64,000 nt of DNA from Epilithonimonas hungarica (GCF_900102265.1 NZ_FNBH01000001.1:496001-560000); one strand, 5' to 3'; shown: positions 27,408 to 36,179, counted from the stretch's first letter. Notes: generated by a model not told the origin, from the sequence alone. Numbers and translations: made by a program.

Positions 27408-28139
27408 ATGAAGAATTATATTGCAGTAGGGATTGCCGCTTTAGGTTTTATTATCGCTGCAGCCTTATTAGGCAGCGCCATCAAAAACAGGAACAGATCG
27501 GAAAATACTGTTTCTGTCACAGGACTCGGTTCCAAAACTTTTACTTCGGACCTGATTTCCTGGTCAGGAAGTTTTTCCAAAAACAGCTTAGAACTGAAAT
27601 CTGCCTATGATGCTTTGGCTATTGACAGACAAGTGATTTCCCAATACCTGAAATCGAAAGGCGTGAAGGAAAATGAAATGGTTTTCTCTGCGGTTGATAT
27701 CCAGAAGCAATTCAGGAGTTATACGGATTCCAACGGCAATTACCAGCAAGGCGAGTTTTCCGGATACAATCTGACACAAAGTGTTTCTATCCAATCCAAA
27801 GAAGTTTCAAAAATCGAGAATATCTCCAGAAATATTACGGAGATCATCAATCGCGGCATCGAATTCACATCTTCTTCTCCACAATACTTTTATACAAAAC
27901 TATCTGATGTCAAACAGGAAATGATTGCCAGCGCTACAAAAGACGCGAAAGAACGTGCAGAAAAAATTGCCGAAAACGCAGGAAGTAGTCTTGGAAATCT
28001 GAAAAAAGCGACAATGGGAGTCATCCAGATCACAGCGCCGAACTCCAACGAAGATTATTCTTATGGAGGAACTTACAATACGACTTCCAAAGATAAAGAA
28101 GCAAGCATTACCATTAAATTGGAGTACGAGGTCGATTAA
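27408..28139 (+). CDS. SIMPL domain (DUF541) protein
   Basis: About 243 residues from ATG 27408, where an N-terminal hydrophobic segment begins (MKNYIAVGIAALGFIIAAALLG). A longer frame from 27366 adds 14 residues with no signal character. The mature part has the SIMPL pattern: ENTVSVTGLGSKTFTSDLISW near the start, VISQYLKSKGVKENE in the middle and DAKERAEKIAENAGSSLG near the end. Family members are periplasmic or surface proteins of unclear function. The next gene starts at the base after its stop. Confidence 0.85.
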   Translation: MKNYIAVGIAALGFIIAAALLGSAIKNRNRSENTVSVTGLGSKTFTSDLISWSGSFSKNSLELKSAYDALAIDRQVISQYLKSKGVKENEMVFSAVDIQKQFRSYTDSNGNYQQGEFSGYNLTQSVSIQSKEVSKIENISRNITEIINRGIEFTSSSPQYFYTKLSDVKQEMIASATKDAKERAEKIAENAGSSLGNLKKATMGVIQITAPNSNEDYSYGGTYNTTSKDKEASITIKLEYEVD

Positions 28140-28988
28140 ATGGACTATGATGCAAAAATCAATGAGCTGGAAAAAGTTTTCGGTTCATATACTATAGAAG
28201 ATTATTATTGTGATCCAGAAATGAAATTTCTACATCCGGATTTTGCAAAAATTTTGGAAATGAAAGATCTTGATTTTGATTTTTTTTTCAGTAAGCAGGT
28301 TGAAAATTTAAGTAAGGAAAATAGCTCTAAGACAGGTATATATGGAGATGAAAGGTATAAAAAACTTAAAGTGATAGCCAAATTTTTAAATTCAGACCTA
28401 TATGTATTTGAAGAATTATTATCAAATGATCAGATCAATATAAAAGGAAAAATTGATTTATCACGATTTAATGATATAAATAAATATAATAAGGAAAGAA
28501 TCACAAGAGATAATGGTCTGCAGATTCCTAAAAACTGGAAAGATATTATTTCTCAATTTATAGATTCTGATATAGAAAAAATAGGTAAATATTTTTACAG
28601 GGAAATTGAAAACAAAATATATCAAAATTTTGCGAGTATATTTGAGGGGCAGCAATTTACTTTTGAAAATGAGGGATTCAACCGTTTTGAAATGGCTACG
28701 ATTATTGCCATTAAAAAAGCCTTAAGGTCCGGCAATTTCTTCAAAAATAAGAATAAGGTATTATTGGATCTGCGTAATGGGCTTTCCTGCGAGATAGAAT
28801 TTAAGGAAAAAGGTGAAATCATTTCTCAAAAAGTACAGGGTAAAAATGCGGTTATTTCTTCAAGTATAGTTAGTTTGTCCGATGATAATGGAAGAAGGGC
28901 AATTGGAAGGCTTAATAAATTTTATTATTTTTTTACAAAAGATTTCTTGATAAAAATAGAATTTGTAGAAACAGGGATTTTAAGATAA
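28140..28988 (+). CDS. Hypothetical protein, unrecognised
   Basis: A 282-residue protein starting on the base after the SIMPL stop, so translation may be coupled. It has no signal peptide or membrane segment. It is rich in Lys, Asn, Phe and Ile, mixing helices (residues 1-130) with a beta-rich C-terminal third (about 200-282: LLDLRNGLSCEIEFKEKGEI, ending KIEFVETGIL). I do not recognise the family. Composition is a little more AT-rich than the housekeeping neighbours. A terminator follows, shared with dtd. Confidence 0.6.
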   Translation: MDYDAKINELEKVFGSYTIEDYYCDPEMKFLHPDFAKILEMKDLDFDFFFSKQVENLSKENSSKTGIYGDERYKKLKVIAKFLNSDLYVFEELLSNDQINIKGKIDLSRFNDINKYNKERITRDNGLQIPKNWKDIISQFIDSDIEKIGKYFYREIENKIYQNFASIFEGQQFTFENEGFNRFEMATIIAIKKALRSGNFFKNKNKVLLDLRNGLSCEIEFKEKGEIISQKVQGKNAVISSSIVSLSDDNGRRAIGRLNKFYYFFTKDFLIKIEFVETGILR

Positions 28989-28991
28989 AAG

Positions 28992-29017
28992 TAAAGGAGC
29001 AAATTTTTGCTCCTTTA
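28992..29017. terminator. Bidirectional intrinsic terminator
   Basis: A 12-base perfect stem (28992-29003 with 29006-29017, TAAAGGAGCAAA and complement). The right end includes the stop codon of the convergent dtd gene. Confidence 0.85.
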
Positions 29018-29464
29018 TAATTTGGTCTTGCTGTCAAAAACCAATGTTACCGGGCCGTCATTAATTAATGAAACTTTCATATCTGCGCCGAAAATTCCGC
29101 TTTCTGTTTTCAGTCCGGATTTCTTCATTTCATTTTTGAAATATTCGAATAATGGAATGGCCTTTTCTGGTTTTGCGGCTTTTATATAAGATGGGCGATT
29201 GCCTTTTTTATAATCAGAAATCAAAGTAAACTGGCTGATGCAAAGAATTTCCCCATTGATATCTTTCACAGAGTGATTCATTTTCCCTTCATCATCAGAA
29301 AAAACCCTTACGTCAAGAATTTTCTTTACGAGCCAATCTGCATCAGCCTGTTCGTCGGTTTCATCAACACCAATTAATAACATCAATCCTTTCCCGATCT
29401 TTCCGACGATTTCGTTTTCTACTTTCACGCTGGATTCGGAAACGCGTTGTATTACTACTCTCAT
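29015..29464 (-). CDS. dtd: D-aminoacyl-tRNA deacylase
   Basis: A 149-residue DTD that removes D-amino acids from mischarged tRNAs. The start MRVVIQRVSESSVKV, the SQFTL motif (near residue 80) and the GPVTLVFD Gly-cisPro region near the C-terminus are all present. Its stop codon lies in the arm of a terminator hairpin. A lipoprotein gene lies three bases upstream of its start on the same strand, so both may be co-transcribed. Confidence 0.95.
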   Translation of the reverse strand: MRVVIQRVSESSVKVENEIVGKIGKGLMLLIGVDETDEQADADWLVKKILDVRVFSDDEGKMNHSVKDINGEILCISQFTLISDYKKGNRPSYIKAAKPEKAIPLFEYFKNEMKKSGLKTESGIFGADMKVSLINDGPVTLVFDSKTKL

Positions 29465-29467
29465 GTG

Positions 29468-29914
29468 TTAATTGTAAATAGAAAGTATATTATTTGCGTA
29501 ATTGTATCCATAGGTTTTAGGAGCTGTCTTGGCCACTTTAGAAGGTTGTCCTGTGATCAATATCCATTCTGCTCCATCTTTTGGACAATAGACTGCGGTT
29601 CCGTTTTTAACTTCCAAGGTTGTATCGGCATCAGGACAAAGATGGGGTGCATTTCTATCATAAACTTTGAAACCACTAGTTGTTCTTACTACGATCAATC
29701 CTCGAGTACCTGATTGCTGTTCGGCTATATATATCCAGCCTCCTACAGTCTGTAATTCATAATATTGGGGGAGGCTTAGATTCAATTGTACAGAAATTAC
29801 AGAATCTGGAAAGCAACTGACCGTGTCATCCCTTTCTCTGCAAGAATTAATGATGCTTAAAGAACTGATTATCAAAAATAATGTAAATAGTAATGCTATT
29901 TTTTTGGTTTTCAT
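29468..29914 (-). CDS. Lipoprotein with Rieske-like fold but without the usual ligand set
   Basis: A 148-residue lipoprotein: hydrophobic leader, then lipobox Cys in IINSC near residue 25. The second half follows the order of Rieske-type domains: YDRNAPHLCP near residue 90, a V.NGTAVYCPKDGAEW segment near 110, then a TGQP and a Tyr-rich end. The two Cys-x-His / Cys-x-x-His pairs that bind 2Fe-2S are not intact, so it probably does not hold a normal Rieske cluster. Assignment is by pattern only. It is possibly co-transcribed with dtd (gap three bases). Confidence 0.6.
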   Translation of the reverse strand: MKTKKIALLFTLFLIISSLSIINSCRERDDTVSCFPDSVISVQLNLSLPQYYELQTVGGWIYIAEQQSGTRGLIVVRTTSGFKVYDRNAPHLCPDADTTLEVKNGTAVYCPKDGAEWILITGQPSKVAKTAPKTYGYNYANNILSIYN

Positions 29915-30012
29915 TTCAAAATAAATTATATATTTGTAAACTCAATTCGAGACAAAATAGTATCCGGCAAAGGTCGGATTATTTTTTTATACAAACGATA
30001 AATTTTATTGTT

Positions 30013-30480
30013 ATGAACTACGTGACCAAAGAAGGTTTGGACAAAATGAAAGCCGAACTGGAACAATTAGAAACCAACGAAAGACCAAAAATAACACAGC
30101 AAATTGCTGAAGCCAGAGATAAAGGCGATCTTTCTGAAAATGCAGAATATGATGCCGCAAAAGAAGCTCAGGGAATGTTGGAGATGAGGATCTCCAAGCT
30201 GAAGGACATTATTGCCAGCTCAAAAATTATTGATGTTGCACAATTGGATCTGAGCAAAGTATCTATTCTTACAACTGTGAGACTTAAAAATAACGCTACG
30301 AAAGGTGAGCAGAAATTCACTTTGGTACCGGACAACGAGAGTGATATCAAAACCGGAAAAATCTCCGTGAATACACCTATTGCCAAAGGGCTTTTGGGCA
30401 AAGTTGTCGGGGAAACCGCTGATATTGTCTTGCCAAATGGTAATAAACTTTCGTTTGAGGTTTTAGAAATTTCATTATAA
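30013..30480 (+). CDS. greA: Transcription elongation factor GreA
   Basis: A 155-residue GreA, which rescues backtracked RNA polymerase. ATG 30013 was chosen because MNYVTKEGLDKMKAELEQLE is the standard family start; the open frame extends further upstream without support. The N-terminal coiled coil contains RDKGDLSENAEYDAAKE with its two tip acids. The C-terminal FKBP-like domain ends GNKLSFEVLEI. A HIT-family gene follows 57 bases later, a pairing common in Bacteroidota. Confidence 0.95.
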   Translation: MNYVTKEGLDKMKAELEQLETNERPKITQQIAEARDKGDLSENAEYDAAKEAQGMLEMRISKLKDIIASSKIIDVAQLDLSKVSILTTVRLKNNATKGEQKFTLVPDNESDIKTGKISVNTPIAKGLLGKVVGETADIVLPNGNKLSFEVLEISL

Positions 30481-30537
30481 AAGTAAATCATCATTTGGTT
30501 TAATAATTGCTGAAAATTAAAGTCAATATTAATTATT

Positions 30538-30927
30538 ATGAGCAGTATATTTTCAAAGATCATTAGCGGAGAGATCGCCAGCTACAAAATTGCAGAGGAT
30601 GATAAGCATATTGCTTTTCTAGATGCTATGCCGTTGGTGAAAGGTCATACCTTGGTGGTTCCTAAAAAGGAAACTGACCTGATCTTCGATCTAGATTCGG
30701 AAGATTACAAAGAGCTTTGGGCTTTCACCCAGGATATTGCCAAGCAGATCAAAAAAGCTATTCCCTGCAAAAGAGTAGGGGTAGCTGTTGTAGGCTTGGA
30801 GGTTCCGCATGCTCATATTCATCTGATACCACTTAACAGTATGGATGACCTTAACTTTAAGAATGTCAGGTTGATATTTTCGCCTGAAGAATATAAAGAA
30901 ATTCAGCAGTCCATAATAAATGCATAA
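30538..30927 (+). CDS. HIT family nucleotide-binding protein
   Basis: A 129-residue histidine-triad protein. The start SSIFSKIISGEI is typical. The triad is HAHIHLIP near residue 98, preceded by VGVAVVGLEVPHAH. HIT proteins hydrolyse nucleoside phosphoramidates or dinucleotides. It lies downstream of greA on the same strand and is followed by an intrinsic terminator. Confidence 0.93.
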   Translation: MSSIFSKIISGEIASYKIAEDDKHIAFLDAMPLVKGHTLVVPKKETDLIFDLDSEDYKELWAFTQDIAKQIKKAIPCKRVGVAVVGLEVPHAHIHLIPLNSMDDLNFKNVRLIFSPEEYKEIQQSIINA

Positions 30928-30952
30928 AAAGAAGTTTCAAGCTTCTTTTTTT
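30926..30952 (+). terminator. Intrinsic terminator after HIT gene
   Basis: AAAAAGAAG pairs with CTTCTTTTT across a seven-base loop, continuing into a T-run. Confidence 0.75.
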
Positions 30953-30975
30953 AATTATAAGAATTATAAAGATCT

Positions 30976-32151
30976 ATGAATCCAAATCAATGTTCATTTT
31001 GTGGGAGAAAAAAGAATGAGGTACAAATTCTGATTTCCGGGCAAAATGGCTTCATATGTGAAAATTGTATAGAACAAGCACATGCTATTGTAAAAGATAG
31101 TGTAAATAAAACTCAGGAATCATCTATTGCAACATCTCTTGATGAATTAAAAAAACCAAGAGAGATAAAAACTTTCCTGGATGAATATGTAATAGGGCAG
31201 GACCAGGCCAAGAAACAATTGTCGATTGCGGTTTATAATCATTATAAAAGGTTATTGCATGCACAAAATGAGAACCGTGAAGTAGAGATAGAAAAATCAA
31301 ACATCATCATGATCGGTGAGACAGGAACAGGGAAAACCTTATTGGCAAAAACAATTGCAAAACAGTTGAATGTTCCTTTCTGTATCGTAGATGCTACTAT
31401 TCTTACCGAAGCTGGCTATGTAGGAGAGGATGTGGAAAGTATTCTTTCAAGATTACTAATGGTTGCGGATTATGATGTGGAAAAAGCTGAAAAAGGTATT
31501 GTTTTCATAGATGAGATTGATAAAATTGCCAGAAAATCTGATAATCCCAGTATTACTAGAGATGTTTCGGGGGAAGGAGTTCAACAAGGTCTTTTGAAAC
31601 TTTTGGAAGGCAGTATAGTAAATGTCCCACCTCAGGGAGGGCGTAAACATCCGGATCAGAAATATATCCAGGTCAATACGCAAAACATCCTGTTCATTGC
31701 TGGGGGTGCTTTTGATGGTATGAAAGAGATCATCGAAAGAAGACTTAATAAACAGGCTATCGGTTTTTCTGCTGAAAAATTGAACAAAGTTGAGGAGGAA
31801 GATTATATCCTTAGCCAGATCAATGCGATAGATTTGAAAAGTTTTGGATTGATTCCAGAGCTTTTAGGAAGATTTCCTATCATCACCTATCTTGAAAAAT
31901 TGACAAAAGAGACACTTATTAGAATAATGAAGGAACCAAAAAATTCTATTGTCAATCAATTTACAGAATTATTCAAAATGGATAATGTGACTCTCGAATT
32001 CAGTGAACAAGCAATTGATGAAATTGTGGAAGATACTATGAATAAAGGACTTGGAGCAAGAGGTCTAAGAGGGACGACCGAGAAAATTTTAGAAGATTAT
32101 ATGTTCAATATCGAAAATGAACAGCATGTTAAAATAGATTCTATATTATAA
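30976..32151 (+). CDS. clpX: ATP-dependent Clp protease ATP-binding subunit ClpX
   Basis: A 391-residue AAA+ unfoldase. It has an N-terminal zinc-binding domain (CSFCGRKK, later CENC), Walker A GETGTGKT near residue 117, pore loop GYVG near 154, Walker B IVFIDEID near 180, the RKH loop in GGRKHPDQ and the ClpP-docking IGF tripeptide in QAIGFSAE. All functional elements are intact although the protein is slightly shorter than the usual 410-420. clpP is not adjacent in this window. Confidence 0.95.
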   Translation: MNPNQCSFCGRKKNEVQILISGQNGFICENCIEQAHAIVKDSVNKTQESSIATSLDELKKPREIKTFLDEYVIGQDQAKKQLSIAVYNHYKRLLHAQNENREVEIEKSNIIMIGETGTGKTLLAKTIAKQLNVPFCIVDATILTEAGYVGEDVESILSRLLMVADYDVEKAEKGIVFIDEIDKIARKSDNPSITRDVSGEGVQQGLLKLLEGSIVNVPPQGGRKHPDQKYIQVNTQNILFIAGGAFDGMKEIIERRLNKQAIGFSAEKLNKVEEEDYILSQINAIDLKSFGLIPELLGRFPIITYLEKLTKETLIRIMKEPKNSIVNQFTELFKMDNVTLEFSEQAIDEIVEDTMNKGLGARGLRGTTEKILEDYMFNIENEQHVKIDSIL

Positions 32152-32197
32152 ATTCTTTAAATATGAAGATATTATTTTCAAGTAATTAAAAAATTAA

Positions 32198-32205
32198 TAT
32201 CTTTG
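32198..32205 (+). promoter_or_regulatory. Candidate -7 box for the 32240 gene
   Basis: TATCTTTG matches TAnnTTTG, 34 bases before the ATG of the type IX cargo protein and 46 bases after the clpX stop. A good -33 element was not identified. Confidence 0.4.
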
Positions 32206-32239
32206 CCAGACAAACACACAAATAAAACTTAGACACACA

Positions 32240-34219
32240 ATGATTAAAAAATTATTTATTACGCAATCAATATTTTTTTATATTGTTGCCTCTTCCCAAG
32301 TACTTACGTATGTAGGCAATGCTGCCCATGTAACGATACAGCCTCAAACATTATTATATAATGGTGGCGGATTACAGACAGCTGGAAATGCTATTGTTGA
32401 TAATTCAGGTAATGTCATGGTAAATGGCGTTTCTTCAGATTTATTAAATCTTGCAGCAACATCTAATTTTAACTTGAAACTTGCGAATACATCCAGTTAT
32501 GGACAATTGTATATTACGGGGATTCCGCAAGGACAGATATCTGGAAAAGTTAATAAAGAGTATCTTGCCGATTATGAGAACGGAAGCACCGGTTCTCAAC
32601 AGATGGGACTGCCATTTTATAACTTTAGTATCCAAGAGCTTGTAAGCGTGTTTGGAGAGGGAAATCTCAATGTTACAAACATTGCGAATAATTCTTCCGG
32701 ACGTTTCAATCCCAGTTCTACTTTTTGGTGGAACAATGCGAGAGCACGTTTTGATCAGATAGCTTATGGAGGTACGGCTTATTATGCAAATGGTAATCCA
32801 AATCTTTCTTTCATAAGTCCAATGACTTATTATATCCTACCTAGAAGAAAGTCGGATGCCACTTATTTCTGGCAATTTCCTAAAACAGAGAAAAAGATTT
32901 TCAAAGGAACACCGGCCTCTGATGTTATAGCTAGTGGGGTTAATAATGTGAATTTTGCATTGTCTGGAGGCTATAGCGGTAGTTTTGGAACAAATGGTAA
33001 TGCTTCCAATACTTTTGGCGAGAAATATTACTCATATCTGGATGATCCTTTTAGGGTCAAAGGGACTAGTTGGCCTGCTGATTATGCTAAAAATCTTTAT
33101 CAATTAGCAAATCCCTTTCTTACCAATATTGATCTCAAATATATTGGCATAGATTCTGAAACAGGTAGTGATGATAATTTCATATCCAATCTGGAAGGTG
33201 TAGCTTATTATGGAGATAATAATCTAAACTGGACCGCTCAGAATGGAACCCTTTATCCAGGTACAACTATGGTTGTGAAAGTTTCTGGCGGAGCTTTTCA
33301 AGCGGGAGATGTTGGAGCGAATAAATTGATTATAAAACCTATGGGGGCTTTTATGGTTAAAATGAGTTCGAATGCTGCACAGACTTTGAATTTGACAAAG
33401 ACCAGACGTTTCAAACAGACATCTAGAGCTGATGGAATTGATTATTCTGTTACTGCCGCTAAAACGTCGGAGACTGTAGATGATATATCTTCAGATAAGA
33501 TTGTAAAACAAGTAGCAGTTATAATGTATGACTTGAATGGATTAGAGTTGGATAGGACTTATTATGCAGTATCTCCTTCTGCTTTTACAGGTTACAGTCC
33601 TACGGCCACAACTTTACAGGCATATAGTGATAATAAGAAAATCTATACAAAAGAAGAAAAATTAGCTGGTGGTGAAGATGCTACTTATACTGATAAATTG
33701 TATATTAATGAAGCTAATGAGATCACTTTTAAGACAAAAGAAATTCCTCTTTATATAAATTATACGGATCAGCCTTATCAATTAAAGTTTGAATTGTATG
33801 AAAAGGGAGAGAGAGTTGAGGATGGACTGTCTAATGGAAATAGTTTCTATATTAAAGATGCCCAGAATCAAATTATAAAAATTGTAGATGGTGGAAGTCT
33901 TTCTTCTATGAGTGGTGCTCAAACTCTAGGTTTGTATTATGAAAAACCATCGAATGCAACTTTGGGTACAGATGTTTTTGCCGGTTCACAAACTATTATT
34001 GCTAAAAAAGATGCTCAATGGGTCGTTAGATTTGCTAAAGATTGGAAGAATGCCACAGTTGAGGTTTATTCTTCGGCAGGTCAATTGCTAAATAAGCAAC
34101 AGAATATTTCAACAAGCTATGATTATGTAGTGCCCGTTAATTATCAGGCAAAATCTACTTTTGTTATTAAGGCTATTTCTGAAAACGGAGAAGTTGTAAT
34201 CAAAAAAATTCTAAATTAA
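32240..34219 (+). CDS. Large secreted protein with type IX sorting tail, function unknown
   Basis: A 659-residue protein with a signal peptide (about 1-19, ending VASSQ). The body is beta-rich and rich in Asn, Gly, Ser and Tyr; it contains repeated short strands but no catalytic motif I recognise. The C-terminal part (around VEVYSSAGQLLNKQQ, ending EVVIKKILN) fits a type A type IX secretion domain. It is probably a surface or adhesin-like protein. The next gene, 12 bases downstream, is a small PID-CTERM-like membrane protein, followed by a terminator, so these two form a unit. Confidence 0.75.
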   Translation: MIKKLFITQSIFFYIVASSQVLTYVGNAAHVTIQPQTLLYNGGGLQTAGNAIVDNSGNVMVNGVSSDLLNLAATSNFNLKLANTSSYGQLYITGIPQGQISGKVNKEYLADYENGSTGSQQMGLPFYNFSIQELVSVFGEGNLNVTNIANNSSGRFNPSSTFWWNNARARFDQIAYGGTAYYANGNPNLSFISPMTYYILPRRKSDATYFWQFPKTEKKIFKGTPASDVIASGVNNVNFALSGGYSGSFGTNGNASNTFGEKYYSYLDDPFRVKGTSWPADYAKNLYQLANPFLTNIDLKYIGIDSETGSDDNFISNLEGVAYYGDNNLNWTAQNGTLYPGTTMVVKVSGGAFQAGDVGANKLIIKPMGAFMVKMSSNAAQTLNLTKTRRFKQTSRADGIDYSVTAAKTSETVDDISSDKIVKQVAVIMYDLNGLELDRTYYAVSPSAFTGYSPTATTLQAYSDNKKIYTKEEKLAGGEDATYTDKLYINEANEITFKTKEIPLYINYTDQPYQLKFELYEKGERVEDGLSNGNSFYIKDAQNQIIKIVDGGSLSSMSGAQTLGLYYEKPSNATLGTDVFAGSQTIIAKKDAQWVVRFAKDWKNATVEVYSSAGQLLNKQQNISTSYDYVVPVNYQAKSTFVIKAISENGEVVIKKILN

Positions 34220-34231
34220 ACACAAGATTAT

Positions 34232-34456
34232 ATGATGGATTCATTATTTAAAAAAGCGTATAGCTTAATATTTATATTGATAAGTATGCTAAGCTTTGCG
34301 CAATCTGTACCGCCACCTCCGGAAAATCCAGAATCGGGTGGTATTGGAGCATATCCTGCTTCTCCTATCGATGGTTATACTTTTATTTTGTTTTTGGCGG
34401 CAATTTTAATGATTGTAGTATTTGCTCTAAGATCAAGAAAAAGATTATTACAATAA
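34232..34456 (+). CDS. Small membrane protein with PID-CTERM-like sorting tail
   Basis: A 74-residue protein: signal peptide (about 1-23, ending LSFAQ), a short Pro/Gly-rich linker, then PASPIDGY, one hydrophobic helix and a basic tail (RSRKRLLQ). The order of Pro-Ile-Asp motif, helix and Arg/Lys tail resembles the PID-CTERM sorting signal I associate with the flavobacterial exosortase XrtF. With only about 20 residues left after processing it may be a pilin- or lipid-anchored short surface peptide. Start 34232 or the next Met (34235). Confidence 0.7.
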   Translation: MMDSLFKKAYSLIFILISMLSFAQSVPPPPENPESGGIGAYPASPIDGYTFILFLAAILMIVVFALRSRKRLLQ

Positions 34457-34470
34457 TTTTTTAGTATACA

Positions 34471-34500
34471 AAACTCACTTAATTAAGTGAGTTTTTTTTA
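34471..34500 (+). terminator. Intrinsic terminator
   Basis: Perfect 24-base palindrome 34471-34494 (AAACTCACTTAA and complement) with a run of seven Ts, ending the 32240-34456 unit. Confidence 0.85.
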
Positions 34501-34510
34501 TTTTTACATT

Positions 34511-35791
34511 ATGAAAAAATTATTGATAACGAGTAGTATTATGCTATCTGCAAACATATTTGCTCAGTTTAATGTGAAGGTGGATATCCCATCTTATTTG
34601 TCTGATTCAGATGCCTATTTATATGGTTTTAACGGCTCTAAAGAAATATTATATTCTAAAGGTAAGATAGCAGGAAATACAGCGAGTTTCAAAGTTGATA
34701 AAAAATATATCGGGATGATGAGGGCTTTTTTTCAAAAATCCAACTCTTCTGTTAATATGGTATCAGAGAATGCCGATGTAAAGTTTAAAATTGAACTTGA
34801 TTCTAAAAATAAGATTTCTGATGTTGTTTTCGAGGATAAAATAAATCAACTTTTCAGCAATGAAGTTGAACTTCAGAAAAAGCAAGAATTGATTTTGCCG
34901 GCACTTATACAGATCAAAGATTATTACAAACCAAATGAAAGTTTTTACAGATCTTTAGAGTCTGAGATTATTTCCCTTTCTAAAAATAATGATTCTCTTT
35001 ACGATTCTCACCCTTTTCTGCAATACTATCACAATAATCAAAAATACTCGGTGCAAGAAAAAGCTTTATCGCTTAAAGTTGAAGATTTTATTGATTTTTA
35101 TTCAAAATCGGGAGAATATCTGGAAACTTCGACAATTTTAAAACCATCATTGATCAACTTTCTTAATGTTTCCAAATCCAATGTTGAGGGAAATGTTGAT
35201 AAATTATTGGCAGCTGTCAACTTGGAAACCCCTAGAGGGCAAACTATCCTTTCTGAGCTGATTGACATCTTCAGTACATATAATATGGATAAGCTAAAAG
35301 ACAAATATCTCGCCCAGGCTAATAATTTGAAATGTACCATCAATGACCGTCTTGCATCTACGATCCAATCAAATAAGAATATTGAACTTGGAGCCAAATT
35401 CCCCAATAATACTTTTGTAAACTCTGTTCATACAAAAGCCAAATCACTCTATGACATAAAAGCGGCTAAAAAAATTGTTGTTTTCTGGTCATCTACTTGT
35501 TCCCATTGTGAAGCGGAATTACCAAAGCTTTTGGAAAAATATGACAAGATGAAGGCTCAAAATATAGAAATTGTGGGTCTATCATTAGATAGCAATTTGA
35601 ACGAATTCAAAAGCAAAGCGAATGTGTATCCTTGGGTAAGTGATTCTGAAGGAAAAGGCTGGTATAGCTCATATGGAGAGACTTACAACGTTGTTGCAAC
35701 ACCGACTTATTTTATTTTAGATGCTAATAATATAATCGTTAGCAAACCGAATCATGTAGGGGATGTAATTGATTATTTAAAATTGAATTAA
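34511..35791 (+). CDS. TlpA/AhpC-type thioredoxin-fold protein with DUF4369-like N-terminus
   Basis: About 426 residues from ATG 34511, where a signal peptide begins (MKKLLITSSIML..., ending NIFAQ). The N-terminal region is a beta domain like DUF4369, the middle is helical, and the C-terminal 140 residues form a thioredoxin fold with the motif CSHC in FWSSTCSHCEAELPK. ATPTYFIL near residue 400 supplies the cis-proline. Such two-part proteins are envelope thiol-disulfide oxidoreductases in Bacteroidota. Single-gene unit; the tRNA-Met follows. Confidence 0.85.
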   Translation: MKKLLITSSIMLSANIFAQFNVKVDIPSYLSDSDAYLYGFNGSKEILYSKGKIAGNTASFKVDKKYIGMMRAFFQKSNSSVNMVSENADVKFKIELDSKNKISDVVFEDKINQLFSNEVELQKKQELILPALIQIKDYYKPNESFYRSLESEIISLSKNNDSLYDSHPFLQYYHNNQKYSVQEKALSLKVEDFIDFYSKSGEYLETSTILKPSLINFLNVSKSNVEGNVDKLLAAVNLETPRGQTILSELIDIFSTYNMDKLKDKYLAQANNLKCTINDRLASTIQSNKNIELGAKFPNNTFVNSVHTKAKSLYDIKAAKKIVVFWSSTCSHCEAELPKLLEKYDKMKAQNIEIVGLSLDSNLNEFKSKANVYPWVSDSEGKGWYSSYGETYNVVATPTYFILDANNIIVSKPNHVGDVIDYLKLN

Positions 35792-35793
35792 AA

Positions 35794-35824
35794 TTTGTGG
35801 AAATGCAAAATATCCTTATATTTG
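35794..35824 (+). promoter_or_regulatory. Bacteroidota-type promoter for tRNA-Met
   Basis: TTTG at 35794-35797, a 19-base spacer, then TATATTTG at 35817-35824: both elements match consensus with standard spacing, 13 bases before the tRNA. Confidence 0.75.
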
Positions 35825-35836
35825 CACCACAAAAAT

Positions 35837-35910
35837 GGCGAGGTAGCTCAGTTGGTTAGAGCGCAGGATTCATAACCCTGAGGTCACGGGTTCAATTCCC
35901 GTCTTCGCTA
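35837..35910 (+). tRNA. tRNA-Met (CAT)
   Basis: A 74-base cloverleaf: acceptor GGCGAGG with CTTCGCT (two G-U pairs), D arm GCTC/GAGC, anticodon loop TTCATAA with CAT at 35871-35873, and T arm ACGGG-TTCAATT-CCCGT. The discriminator is A and CCA is not encoded. The anticodon stem has one A-C mismatch next to the loop. The three G-C pairs of initiator tRNA are absent, so elongator Met, or an Ile2 tRNA modified at C34, is more likely. Confidence 0.93.
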
Positions 35911-35913
35911 CTA

Positions 35914-35949
35914 AAAAACTCTTTTCAAAACTTTGAAAAGAGTTTTTTT
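35914..35949 (+). terminator. Intrinsic terminator after tRNA-Met
   Basis: AAACTCTTTTCAAA pairs with TTTGAAAAGAGTTT with a very short loop, followed by a long T-run. Confidence 0.85.
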
Positions 35950-36064
35950 ATTTTATAAAGTTTTTTTTTATTATTGTTTCGTTATGAAGCAAAAAAAATA
36001 AATTATTTTGAAATTTAAGTATTTGATAATTAATACTTTTTTATTATTTGTAAAAACATTTGGA

Positions 36065-36128
36065 TGTTAAATTCAAATGTTGTACTTTTACATCGCTTTT
36101 GAGACAATCACTCAGGAGCAATAAATTT
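36065..36128 (+). ncRNA. Candidate short non-coding RNA, locus 1
   Basis: A promoter-like pair lies upstream: TTTG just before 36061, about 20 bases, then TACTTTTA (one mismatch to TAnnTTTG). A hairpin follows at 36095-36119 (GCTTTTGAG with CTCAGGAGC, two G-U pairs), then an AT stretch with eight Ts. The tail TTTTTTCATCATTTGT is shared with the hairpin locus at 40158-40202. No reading frame is involved. The next gene on this strand is far away, so a small RNA is plausible, though a leftover terminator is possible. Confidence 0.35.
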
Positions 36129-36149
36129 TTTTTCATCATTTGTGTTTTT

Positions 36150-36179
36150 AGAATCGTACCTAGTACGATTCTTTTTTTG
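36150..36179 (+). terminator. Intrinsic terminator overlapping the DUF3810 stop
   Basis: AGAATCGTAC (36150-36159) pairs with GTACGATTCT (36163-36172) across CTA, followed by seven Ts on the plus strand. The loop is the DUF3810 stop codon read on the other strand; no T-run exists in the minus direction. Confidence 0.7.
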
